This document shows, piece after piece, positions 34,311-41,667 of a stretch of DNA of 64,000 nucleotides. The notes under the pieces are model-generated. The model searched no databases. It was given only the letters and a program-made list of their open reading frames with translations, and was not told where the DNA came from. The position numbers and the translations under genes were made by a program. Each line of letters starts with the position of its first letter. Position 1 is the stretch's first letter. Origin of the DNA: an uncultured Kocuria sp. (GTDB lineage: Bacteria > Actinomycetota > Actinomycetes > Actinomycetales > Micrococcaceae); the NCBI RefSeq assembly GCF_947500125.1, contig NZ_CANMRA010000014.1, positions 44,028 through 108,027 of the forward strand, read 5' to 3'.

Positions 34311-35318
34311 GGCCCTTCACAGACGAGCATGGGTCAGTTTGTTTTTCTACGGTCGATGTCCTCCTGCGGCAAGGAGTGCTCGTAAGCGGTAGTGCTCGAA
34401 GTTCCGGAACCCGCCGGCGACCCTGGGTATCTCCTCGATCACGCCGTTTATGGCCTCGGGCGGCTCATCGCGGATCGCGTTGGCGTAGCCGTGGAACGGG
34501 TCCGGGGTCGCCATGCGAATCCTGTTCGTGAACCCCGGCCCCTGCAGGGTGAGCCAGTCATCGTGGGCGGCCCCCCGTGCGGCACTTGACCGGGTCCAGC
34601 AGCCGCGCTCGCGGCCGGCCGTCCTCGCCGCGGGAGTGGTCCACGATGCCGGTGACCAACCCGGTGCCCGGTGGACCCAGGTGGCGCCACACGTGCTCGT
34701 CGACATCGAGGGCGTTCACCCTAGCCTGCTGGGATTCGGAGGCCAGCTGGCCTTCAATTACCGGAGCGACGGCGTGCCAGACGGTGTTCTAAGCGACTCC
34801 GGGCATATCCGTTAGGGCGGAGACGGGGATGTCATGGGAGCGCAATTGAGCCACCGCTCAGGCTATTGCGCGGGTGGTGGGCTCAACCCGCGGCACCCAG
34901 CTCGTGGATTTCGCTGAACGTCGCGACCTCGCAGGCCCCCTCCGGCGCCGGTAGATCCGCTTGTGCCAGACCCCCGTACCGGCACCTCATCACAGGACGG
35001 GTCTTGAAGCAGAACCTGCCGGCGGCCGTCACCGGTTGCGAGCACCCCTCAAGAGGGACACCCAATCAGTGTCCAAAAAGTCTCCGCCACCGCGGTGAAC
35101 GAGCGTGGTCCGTGTTCCGCGGCCCTTACGTGAACGTCGGTCAGATCGAAGAGCGCGCACGCGGGTGCGTAGATAGCATGAGCCACGTCGAGGCCTTCAT
35201 GGATCAGGTTGCTTGCTCGCTACCCATCCTGGAGGCCTCAACCTCTACCCAGGCCTCACAACAGGCGCTCCTCGACGCCCCCACGCATCCGGCTACCCGT
35301 GATCAACTGTGAAGGGCC
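34311..35318. mobile_element. Decayed ISL3-family insertion sequence
   Basis: About 1,008 bp bounded by perfect 12-bp terminal inverted repeats, GGCCCTTCACAG at 34311-34322 and its complement CTGTGAAGGGCC at 35307-35318; a GGGT match continues further inward. The flanks GAATTGGT (before) and GAATAAGT (after) match at 6 of 8 bases and may be a decayed 8-bp target duplication, the size ISL3 elements make. Complete ISL3 elements are longer, so internal deletion has occurred. GC content is higher than the flanking island, so it arrived from a GC-rich host and inserted into the island. Confidence 0.8.
34347..35288 (-). pseudogene. ISL3-type transposase pseudogene
   Basis: Read leftward in three frames, pieces in the correct order match ISL3 transposases: AIYAPACALFDLTDVHVRAA, WTLIGCPS, CEVATFSEIHEL (zinc-finger region), AVAQLRSHDIPVSALTDM, NALDVDEHVWRHLGPPG (the DDE-domain VDEHVW), ARLLDPV, TNRIRMATPDPFHGYANAIRD and finally FRNFEHYRLRALLAAGGHRP. 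In-frame TGA and TAG replace Trp codons near 34830 and 34790, several frameshifts separate the pieces, and the segment between the DPFHGYANAIRD motif and the C-terminus is deleted. It cannot make active transposase. Confidence 0.85.
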
Positions 35319-35541
35319 GAATAAGTGCGCGAGCCCAGTCGGAAACAATCACTATGGCCAAACCGTAGGGTCCGCAATGAAATGGAACCCCTTAGTTTTC
35401 AAGAGGTAATGAAAAATTCGGCTTTTGGATAAAATCCATATCAAATATTTTATTTGATGAGCAATAAATTGAACCGGCAGCTCCCTAACGCTATAAGGTT
35501 TACGGCTTGCATTCAATGTAAATCTTTAGAGTCTTAGGGGG

Positions 35542-35961
35542 TCAACCTGCAAATTCCTGAAGAGCGACCATTGTGTGTCGAGCCTGTTCAGTTTCTATTA
35601 GGCGAAAATTTCTTTTTTTGGCAAGAGCCTTTGTTGGTATTGACGTGGAGTGTCCAATTGCGCCAGTGACCATGACGACAACCCGTTTGGAATCTTTATC
35701 GGGAAGTGTGGCGTCAATATTGGTAGGACTCTTATTCTTTTCCGATTCGATCCACCGGACGTCTCTCGGGGTCACTCCTAACAGCGAAGAAAGGGTTTTA
35801 AGGACGTCTGGATCTCGTTTCCCTCCGATGAAGGTGATACCTACGTCACGTAAACTGGCGAGAAAATCAAACTTCTTAAGAGTAGTAGCAAACACCATTG
35901 GGTTACAATCTGTCTTGGCAAGCAAGAAACCTGCATTTATATCCCGATTGCCGGTTTCCAA
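35542..35961 (-). CDS. Small protein with DUF2325-like C-terminal fold, third gene of ATPase unit
   Basis: A 139-residue frame starting at TTG 35961 and overlapping the preceding gene by 25 nt with no visible ribosome site. FDFLASLRDVGITFIGGKRDPDVLKTL (quoted core ITFIGGKRDPDVL) and RVVVMVTGAIGHSTSI then ALAKKRNFRLIE resemble the beta-strand/Gly-Gly and His-Ser pattern of DUF2325-like domains, but this is a weak visual match. It may be the C-terminal half of one protein with the previous frame, separated by a frameshift. Codon use is AT-richer, as in the rest of the island. Confidence 0.5.
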   Translation of the reverse strand: METGNRDINAGFLLAKTDCNPMVFATTLKKFDFLASLRDVGITFIGGKRDPDVLKTLSSLLGVTPRDVRWIESEKNKSPTNIDATLPDKDSKRVVVMVTGAIGHSTSIPTKALAKKRNFRLIETEQARHTMVALQEFAG

Positions 35962-36380
35962 AAAGCATATTCATTAGTGGTTTTCCAATAAGCAGAGCGC
36001 GTCAACACTCCCAGGGGGGAGCTCGTCGAATTCCAGGCACCCAGAATATCCCTCGCCAAAAGGCTTTGAACTGCATTGGAATGCAAACTCGGGTATGTAA
36101 AGTCAGTCTCTTCCGTATATCCGTCTTTCACGGGCAATTTCGCTAGAATTCGGTCCAAAATTTGTCGGAGCAATCCTGAATCTCGACTTGATCCAAGGTC
36201 GAAGTTGTGTGGCCATCCATTGGAGAGAAAAAGATCAATCACGAAACTTTTCGAGTGAGAGCCAATATATGATTCTCGATCGAATATTATCTGAGTCAAT
36301 ACTTCGGCTTCATCCACAAGTTGCTGCGCGCCATTTTCATCAACTACGGCGATTAATTGTGGGTCGATAATGTAAATCAA
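35937..36380 (-). CDS. Unknown protein, second gene of ATPase unit
   Basis: A 147-residue acidic protein, not recognised. It begins at TTG 36380, only 5 nt after the ATPase stop; the weak start suggests translational coupling. The sequence starts MIYIIDPQLIAVVDENG, a beta-strand then acidic loop, and continues with helical FVIDLFLSNGWPHNF and RQILDRILAKLP segments. The early Asp residues could suit a PIN-like nuclease or effector fold, but no complete motif is visible. It ends in AFWKPAIGI, where the next frame overlaps by 25 nt. A link to the ATPase is inferred only from spacing. Confidence 0.55.
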   Translation of the reverse strand: MIYIIDPQLIAVVDENGAQQLVDEAEVLTQIIFDRESYIGSHSKSFVIDLFLSNGWPHNFDLGSSRDSGLLRQILDRILAKLPVKDGYTEETDFTYPSLHSNAVQSLLARDILGAWNSTSSPLGVLTRSAYWKTTNEYAFWKPAIGI

Positions 36381-36385
36381 TTTAA

Positions 36386-38134
36386 CTATCCCAACCTTTT
36401 TCGCCGCTTGGCAGACGCAAGAAGAATGGCTGTCAAGTCCTTTTCTTGTTCGTCAAAAAACCCCCTGGGCCATGACCCTAGATCTCCGTATGAGTTTACA
36501 GAAATACGTTCATACCGAGAACTGCCATTCTCCTGGTCCACAAAATAAATTCCAGTCGAATCTGGAGTTGCTATCTCTTCAGCGATTCTTCGACGGGTCC
36601 TTGTAACGAGATACTCGCTATGGGTCTCAATAATTGCGCGAACGTCAGGTTTAGCAATAAGGAAAAAATCTGCCAGGCGTGCTTGTACTGCCGGGTGAAG
36701 GTGGAGTTCGGGCTGTTCAACGATGTAGACAGATCCAGGTGAGGCCTGCAGGAACGAAATGACAATTGGAAGTAATTGACTTGCGCCCACCCCAACAGCG
36801 GTCAAGTCTCGCTTGTGCTGTCCCAGATCGATTTCTAGGCCCCGTCCCAGTTTCCCTTGATCAATTGTGCGAATTCCCTCGGCGATACCCAGGTAGTCGA
36901 TCCAGGTAGTTATTGACTGCGAAAGTGTCTCGTTGCGAAGGTGACCCTCAGGATCTCTGTATGCGATTTCTCTCTTGCCATAGTTATGTAGCAATTGGGC
37001 GGATCCCTCGCCTCTTCTGCCCGTCGGCAGGTTGGGCACAGAAACATTATATTCATTGTGTACGACCCGGGGTTGATCGCGCAGCGGCCCTAGGTACCGA
37101 ACTGACCTTAGCGTATTAACTACAGCGCTGGCACAAGCTGCGAATGCCCTAAACGATTCTTCCTCTTCGGGCAGGTAAGGCGCGTATGGCCAGCCCCCCA
37201 GTAATTGATAACGCCTTCGTGTGTAATCTGGCCCTTCGAACTGATACATCGGGTAGTCAATCCAGGCCTTCCGTACTTGCATTCCGGTAAGGGCTTTAAT
37301 AATTTGGTCATACAGCTGACGGGATAGTTCCTTACGGGGTGGCGTAGGCCGTGTAATTTTGCTCAACTCGTCCATAGTTTCTCGGACTAGTTCATCACCC
37401 TGTAAACCCTTAGGGCCATCGTTGGTGAAAGGGAAATAATCAGATTCATCAAGCCTGTACCGGAGGCTAAAATAAAGCTCAGTTAGAGCTTCGCTGTCGG
37501 ACTTGAGAAGTTCATACGGATAGTTAGCCTTCAGGAGCTTCCGATGCACATTTTCGTCGCTGTGCCTATAGATGCCCACGGGATTCAGTCCTCTTAGGAC
37601 TATGTACGTTCGGGAAAGTGGCTTTGCGGGTCCGGCTATTTTCACGTGCAGAATCTCAACGGGGCTGCCCCCAAATTCAGCTTTGATGTAATCAAGGTCG
37701 GTCTTATTTTTGATGTTTTCCGTCGAGGCTCGAAATACATTACTTTTGCCTTTACTCACACAGATTTCTTTTAGTGCTAAGTCCAAGCCGTCTGGCGAGT
37801 GAAATGTGTAGGACATATGATATAGGTCGCCATCCTCCTTATTGTCTATTCGAACTGCGGCCGTGAATTTAGCTTCGTTTTCATTGTGGTGCAGCGTTTC
37901 TGATGCTTTGCCTAATGCGAGCAGAGGGCCATTAAGTGTAATGTCGTTTTGTGTAACACTTTGAGACGCAAACAGCAGTGATTGAATAAGTGACGATTTT
38001 CCTGAGCTGTTGGTCCCAACTAAAATATTCAGCGAGGTAAGGTCGAAACTTGCATACTTAATCGACTTGAAATTTTCAACTGTCCAGTTTTCAATCACAT
38101 GGGGGTTCTCTTCCACATAATTTGTTCTTGGCAT
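36386..38134 (-). CDS. AAA ATPase, DUF3696 family (AAA15/OLD-like), candidate defence ATPase
   Basis: A 582-residue ABC/SMC-like ATPase. Residues 15-30 (NWTVENFKSIKYASFDL) and Walker A GTNSSGKSS (about 40-48) open the domain; VGVGASQLLPIV near 447-458 is the signature, VYIVEQPELHLHP near 469-481 the Walker B, and IETHSEYLV (His505) the switch. The C-terminus GSWPRGFFDEQ (about 553-563) is the DUF3696 hallmark. Such ATPases act in OLD-like or AAA15-type anti-phage modules with an adjacent effector. Two small genes follow directly, so the unit has the shape of a sensor-effector operon. Codon usage is much less GC-rich than the chromosome, indicating acquisition. ATG 38134 has AGGGA just before it. 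Confidence 0.85.
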   Translation of the reverse strand: MPRTNYVEENPHVIENWTVENFKSIKYASFDLTSLNILVGTNSSGKSSLIQSLLFASQSVTQNDITLNGPLLALGKASETLHHNENEAKFTAAVRIDNKEDGDLYHMSYTFHSPDGLDLALKEICVSKGKSNVFRASTENIKNKTDLDYIKAEFGGSPVEILHVKIAGPAKPLSRTYIVLRGLNPVGIYRHSDENVHRKLLKANYPYELLKSDSEALTELYFSLRYRLDESDYFPFTNDGPKGLQGDELVRETMDELSKITRPTPPRKELSRQLYDQIIKALTGMQVRKAWIDYPMYQFEGPDYTRRRYQLLGGWPYAPYLPEEEESFRAFAACASAVVNTLRSVRYLGPLRDQPRVVHNEYNVSVPNLPTGRRGEGSAQLLHNYGKREIAYRDPEGHLRNETLSQSITTWIDYLGIAEGIRTIDQGKLGRGLEIDLGQHKRDLTAVGVGASQLLPIVISFLQASPGSVYIVEQPELHLHPAVQARLADFFLIAKPDVRAIIETHSEYLVTRTRRRIAEEIATPDSTGIYFVDQENGSSRYERISVNSYGDLGSWPRGFFDEQEKDLTAILLASAKRRKRLG

Positions 38135-38339
38135 GTTCCCTATTTCCTGTCTTGCTTAGGTCGTGTGGCGCTTTGACCGATCCTATCTGCGGGGCCCGGC
38201 GCGCATGCCATCGGCACAGGCATACCTGGAACAGGGCTGTACAGGTTGGTCAACGTGGGTGGTGACCATGCCGGCGTCACGAAGGCTCCGTTCAATTTGG
38301 CAGTCGAGGTGTTGTGTGTGCCACTGACCACCCGCATGC
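38135..38339. other. Island right edge, no clear gene
   Basis: About 200 bp between the ATPase and the broken AraC gene. Both strands show short open frames without family match or ribosome site. Base composition returns to GC-rich near 38380, marking the island boundary. Confidence 0.45.
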
Positions 38340-39017
38340 GTGCGCTTGTCTACGCGGGTATGGCTATTAGCGTTGATGGCTGGCGACTGGGCCGGGCCCT
38401 CCGGTCCCGGCCACCTCAGCCTCATGGGCTCCTTCCTGCCGCACAACTGGATCTCCCACCGCGACGACGACGCCGTGGTCCGCAACCGGGACGCGGTGCT
38501 CCAGTTCGACCTGGAGCGGTTCTTCGCCGCCGCCGGGACGCTGCCCGAGCTCAAGGCGCTGCGCCCGCTCCTGGAAGCCGCGGCCCGGGGCATCGAGTTC
38601 ACCGGCCGCACCGCCGTCCAGGGCGCGGAGGCGATGGAGGCAGTGAACGGCACGTTTGGTCTCCGCCGCCTGGCCGCCGCGGCCGAGCTGCTGGCTGTCC
38701 TCGCCGAGTCCCCGGAGAGCGAGCGCCGCTACCTGGACAGCCGCGGCGGCTCCTACCGCCTGGACGCGTCCGAGGCCGTGGGTCTGAGCCGGGACGCGTT
38801 TTCAAGGCTGCTCGCCAAGGCCACGGGCGCGGACTTCAACCGCACGGTCACCCGGATGCGGCTCACCGAGGCCTGCCGGCTGCTGCGCGGCACCGACCTG
38901 CCCGTCTCGGACATCTGCTACCGGGTGGGCTTCACCAACCTCTCCAACTTCAACCGGCACTTCCGGGCCACCACCGGCACCACGCCTTCCCGCTACCGGC
39001 GGATCGACCAGCTCTGA
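38340..39017 (+). pseudogene. AraC-family regulator lacking most of its N-terminal domain
   Basis: A frame of up to 225 residues from GTG 38340. The first recognisable homology is GDWAGPSGPGHLSLMGSFLPHNW (core PSGPGHLSLMGS then LPHNWIS), the late part of the cupin-like effector domain; the first ~50 residues of such a regulator are absent and replaced by unrelated sequence from the island. The AraC DNA-binding domain is complete: two helix-turn-helix units with SEAVGLSRDAFSRLLAKATG and VSDICYRVGFTNLSNFNRHF. It was probably truncated when the island inserted. A remaining DNA-binding domain could still be active, so loss is probable but not certain. Confidence 0.75.
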
Positions 39018-39051
39018 GGGCGGCCGTCCGGAGAGTCCCGGCAGGATGTGC

Positions 39052-39765
39052 TCAGAGCGCCTGCAGCAGGACCAGTACGGCGCCCAGCGTCGAGGCGCCG
39101 AGGCCAACCCGCCGGACGACGCGCCGGTTGATCCGCGCGTTGACCGCGCCGGACACCGCGAAGCCCAGGACCATGGCCGGCAGGAGAGCAGCCGCGAAGA
39201 GCACGGTCCGGCGGTCGATCGACCCCACCACGGTCAGCGCAACGAGGGCCATCACGGCCCCGACCAGGAAGAAGGCGCTCATGGTGCCGCGCATCCGGGC
39301 CCGCGAGGACCCGTGCCACACGAGCGCCATGGGCGGACCGCCGATGGACGTGGCCGTCCCCAGGAGGCCGGAGGCCGCCCCCGCGACGACGACGGCCGCG
39401 GGCCGGGGCCGCGGCCGCCAGCCGCACACGCTGAGCAGCACGGCCAGCAGCACGGTGCTCGCCAGGACGAGGGCCAGCGTCCGGGCGGACAGGGCGGCCA
39501 CCAGCAGGGCACCCGCCACGGTGCCGGGGATCTGCCCCGCCACGGCCCAGCCCGCGTCCTTGACGTCCACGGCGGCGCGGTCCCGCAGCACGCCGAGCGC
39601 GGTGAGCCCGGTGACCACCAGGATGAGGGAACCGGGCAGCAGGGTGGGATCGAACAGGGCGATCACGGGGGCGGAGAGCAGGGCCACGCCGAAGCCGATC
39701 GCGCCCTGCAGACAGGAGGCGATGCTCACCACGAGGGCGACGACGGCGAGCTCCAGGCCGGTCAT
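39052..39765 (-). CDS. TauE/SafE-family permease (sulfite exporter-like)
   Basis: A 237-residue TSUP protein with about seven or eight TM segments. Start ATG 39765 has GGGAGGTG upstream. GAIGFGVALLSAPVIALF (first half) and GATSIGGPP-like TATSIGGPPMALV (second half) are the twin TauE/SafE signatures. It probably moves a sulfur-containing or organic anion such as sulfite, sulfoacetate or taurine across the membrane; direction and substrate unknown. It converges on the truncated AraC gene and is divergent from the repeat-protein operon. Confidence 0.88.
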   Translation of the reverse strand: MTGLELAVVALVVSIASCLQGAIGFGVALLSAPVIALFDPTLLPGSLILVVTGLTALGVLRDRAAVDVKDAGWAVAGQIPGTVAGALLVAALSARTLALVLASTVLLAVLLSVCGWRPRPRPAAVVVAGAASGLLGTATSIGGPPMALVWHGSSRARMRGTMSAFFLVGAVMALVALTVVGSIDRRTVLFAAALLPAMVLGFAVSGAVNARINRRVVRRVGLGASTLGAVLVLLQAL

Positions 39766-40008
39766 CCAGCACCTCCCGGTCGCGGGCAGGGGATGGGTGA
39801 ATTGTTCCACCTCCGGAGGCCGCCCGGAGAACGTGCACCCGACGGAGGCGGTGCACGTCGTGCCGGTCCTCGTCCGGATCACCTGAGGGCCGGCTGTTCC
39901 CTCACCTGCGCCGCACCGATAGCCTCGAGATGGGCGGTGCCGCTCCAGGATCGCCCGTCTTGGTGACCGGCCGGTGACGGCGCGGTCACTCGAATCTGGG
40001 AGGCCAGC
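39766..40008. other. 243-bp region between TauE/SafE and repeat-protein genes
   Basis: No gene was seen. It should hold the promoters of the divergent TauE/SafE gene and the repeat-protein operon; GGGAGG at 39997-40002 is the ribosome site for ATG 40009. Confidence 0.5.
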
Positions 40009-40452
40009 ATGACTGATGCACAGCAGGATCCGAACCAGCAGGAGGGTCCCGCCGACGGCGGAGCCTTCGGCTCTCCGGGTGTCTCCGACGGTGGCGCGGA
40101 CGGCGGCGCGGACAGCGGCGCCGAAGGCCCGGCCGACGGCGGAGCGGCCGGCACCCCGGGCGTCCACGACGGCGGCGCTGACGGTGGGGCCGACGGCGGT
40201 GCCGAGGGCCCGGCCGACGGTGGGGCCGCCGGCACTCCGGGTGTGCAGGACGGTGGTGCAGACGGCGGCGCCGAGGGCCCGGCCGACGGTGGAGCCGCCG
40301 GCACCCCGGGCGTGCAGGACGGTGGCGCCGACGGTGGTGCCGAGGGCCCGGCCGACGGAGGGGCCAGTGGCACCTCGGGCGTGCACGACGGCGGTGCCGA
40401 CGGTGGCGCCGATGGCGGTGCCGACGGGGGAGCCGGAGCACGAGGCCTCTGA
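40009..40452 (+). CDS. Gly/Ala/Asp-rich tandem-repeat protein
   Basis: A 147-residue low-complexity, acidic protein. After MTDAQQDPNQQ five units of 23-27 residues repeat, each with EGPADGG, a TPG-type turn (SPG, TPG, TSG), GVxDGG and ADGGADGG-type tails. The variable position before DGG is Ser, His, Gln, Gln and His. Codon third positions differ between units (GGT/GGC/GGA/GGG, GAC/GAT) while residues stay the same, so the protein sequence is under selection. No signal peptide and no TM segment. GGGAGG precedes the ATG. The JmjC gene begins 2 nt after its stop. Function unknown; it could be a substrate of that hydroxylase. Confidence 0.8.
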   Translation: MTDAQQDPNQQEGPADGGAFGSPGVSDGGADGGADSGAEGPADGGAAGTPGVHDGGADGGADGGAEGPADGGAAGTPGVQDGGADGGAEGPADGGAAGTPGVQDGGADGGAEGPADGGASGTSGVHDGGADGGADGGADGGAGARGL

Positions 40453-40454
40453 GC

Positions 40455-41660
40455 GTGGATGCCGTCCGCACTGACGGGCAGGACCCCGGCGCCACTGGTG
40501 GCTCCGGGGTCCTGGAGACCCGCCTGATCGACATCGGCCGCGAGCGCTTCGCCCGCGACGTCTGGGGCCGGGCGCCGCTGCTCACCCGCCGGGCGGGCGG
40601 CTACTCCGACCTGTTCTCCGCCGACGCCGTCGACGAGCTGATCTCGCGCCGCGGGCTGCGCACGCCCTTCCTGCGCGTCGCCAAGGACGGCTCGACGCTC
40701 CCCGACGCGTCCTTCACGTCCCCCGCCGGTGTCGGCGCCACCATTGCGGACCAGCTCGACGACACCGCGCTGTGGCGCCGGTTCGCCGACGGCGCCACGC
40801 TGGTGCTGCAGGCCCTGCACCGCACGTGGGAGCCGGTCGGGGACTTCACCGCCGCGCTCAGCAGCGAGCTGGGACATCCGGTGCAGGCCAACGCCTACAT
40901 CACCCCGCCGCAGAACCGCGGGTTCGACGACCACTACGACGTCCACGACGTCTTCGTCCTGCAGATCGAGGGGACCAAGCGCTGGGTCCTCCACGAGCCG
41001 GTGCACCCGGATCCGCTGCGGGACCAGCCCTGGACCGACCGCCGCTCCACCGTGGCCGAGGCCGCCAAGGGCGAGGCCTACCTCGACGTCGTGCTCGAAC
41101 CCGGCGACGCCCTCTACCTGCCGCGCGGCTGGCTGCACGCGGCCCAGGCGCAGGGGGCGGTCTCCATCCATCTCACGCTCGGGATCCACACCTGGACCCG
41201 CCACGGCCTGGCCGAGCAGCTCGTCCAGGAGGCGCTGGCGCTGCTGGCCGAGGACCCCGAGATGCGCCGGTCCCTGCCCCTGGGCACCGACGGACCGGGC
41301 GGGGAGCTCGACACCGTCCGGAAGCGCCTGATCGACGCGCTCGCCGAGGCCGATCCCACCCCGCGGTTCCACCGCACCCGGCGAGGACAGGGGCGCCCGG
41401 CCCCGCTGGGGCCGCTGGCACAGCTCGCCGCCGTCCAGGACCTGGGCTCCGGGTCCCCCGTCCGGCTGCGCGGTGCCCTGGAGGCACGGCTGGAGGGCTC
41501 GCGCCTGAGCACGCGCGTGGGGTGGCTCGACTTCCCGGAGACCGATCTGCCCTCCGTCTCGTGCCTGCTCGACGGCGAGATCCACACCGCCGGTGAGCTC
41601 GGCGTCGAGCTCGCCGAACGACTGCTGCGCGCGGGAGTCCTCGTTCCCGCGGCTCTGTGA
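40455..41660 (+). CDS. JmjC/cupin-type 2-oxoglutarate Fe(II) hydroxylase (ROX-like)
   Basis: A 401-residue cupin of the ribosomal-oxygenase (YcfD/RoxA, MINA/NO66) class. The iron-binding triad is His160-x-Asp162 (DDHYDVHDVFVLQ) and His228 (LPRGWLHAA), with QIEGTKRWVLH and the C-terminal helical dimerisation and winged-helix-like region typical of ROX enzymes. Known members hydroxylate His, Arg, Asn or Asp residues in ribosomal proteins or other targets. GTG start 2 nt after the repeat-protein stop implies coupling. The immediate genetic neighbour suggests that the repeat protein, with its His/Gln/Asp-containing units, may be a substrate (inference). Confidence 0.9.
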   Translation: MDAVRTDGQDPGATGGSGVLETRLIDIGRERFARDVWGRAPLLTRRAGGYSDLFSADAVDELISRRGLRTPFLRVAKDGSTLPDASFTSPAGVGATIADQLDDTALWRRFADGATLVLQALHRTWEPVGDFTAALSSELGHPVQANAYITPPQNRGFDDHYDVHDVFVLQIEGTKRWVLHEPVHPDPLRDQPWTDRRSTVAEAAKGEAYLDVVLEPGDALYLPRGWLHAAQAQGAVSIHLTLGIHTWTRHGLAEQLVQEALALLAEDPEMRRSLPLGTDGPGGELDTVRKRLIDALAEADPTPRFHRTRRGQGRPAPLGPLAQLAAVQDLGSGSPVRLRGALEARLEGSRLSTRVGWLDFPETDLPSVSCLLDGEIHTAGELGVELAERLLRAGVLVPAAL

Positions 41661-41667
41661 CGGCGCC

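Noticed and set aside
33132..38134. Septu (PtuA ATPase plus PtuB HNH) system
   Set aside because: The HNH and ATPase genes are 2.3 kb apart in opposite orientation with an IS relic between, and the HNH has a separate N-terminal domain unlike PtuB; they are more likely independent.
35542..38134. Retron, PARIS or Gabija-type defence system
   Set aside because: No reverse transcriptase, no DUF4435 or TOPRIM partner and no UvrD-like helicase is visible beside the ATPase.
38140..38337. Short leftward frame between the ATPase and AraC fragment as a gene
   Set aside because: 65 codons, no ribosome site or family match; possibly decayed sequence at the island edge.
40009..40452. Repeat array read as CRISPR or as non-coding satellite DNA
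   Set aside because: Units are contiguous without spacers, in one frame, with mainly synonymous differences, and a ribosome site precedes ATG; it is a protein repeat.
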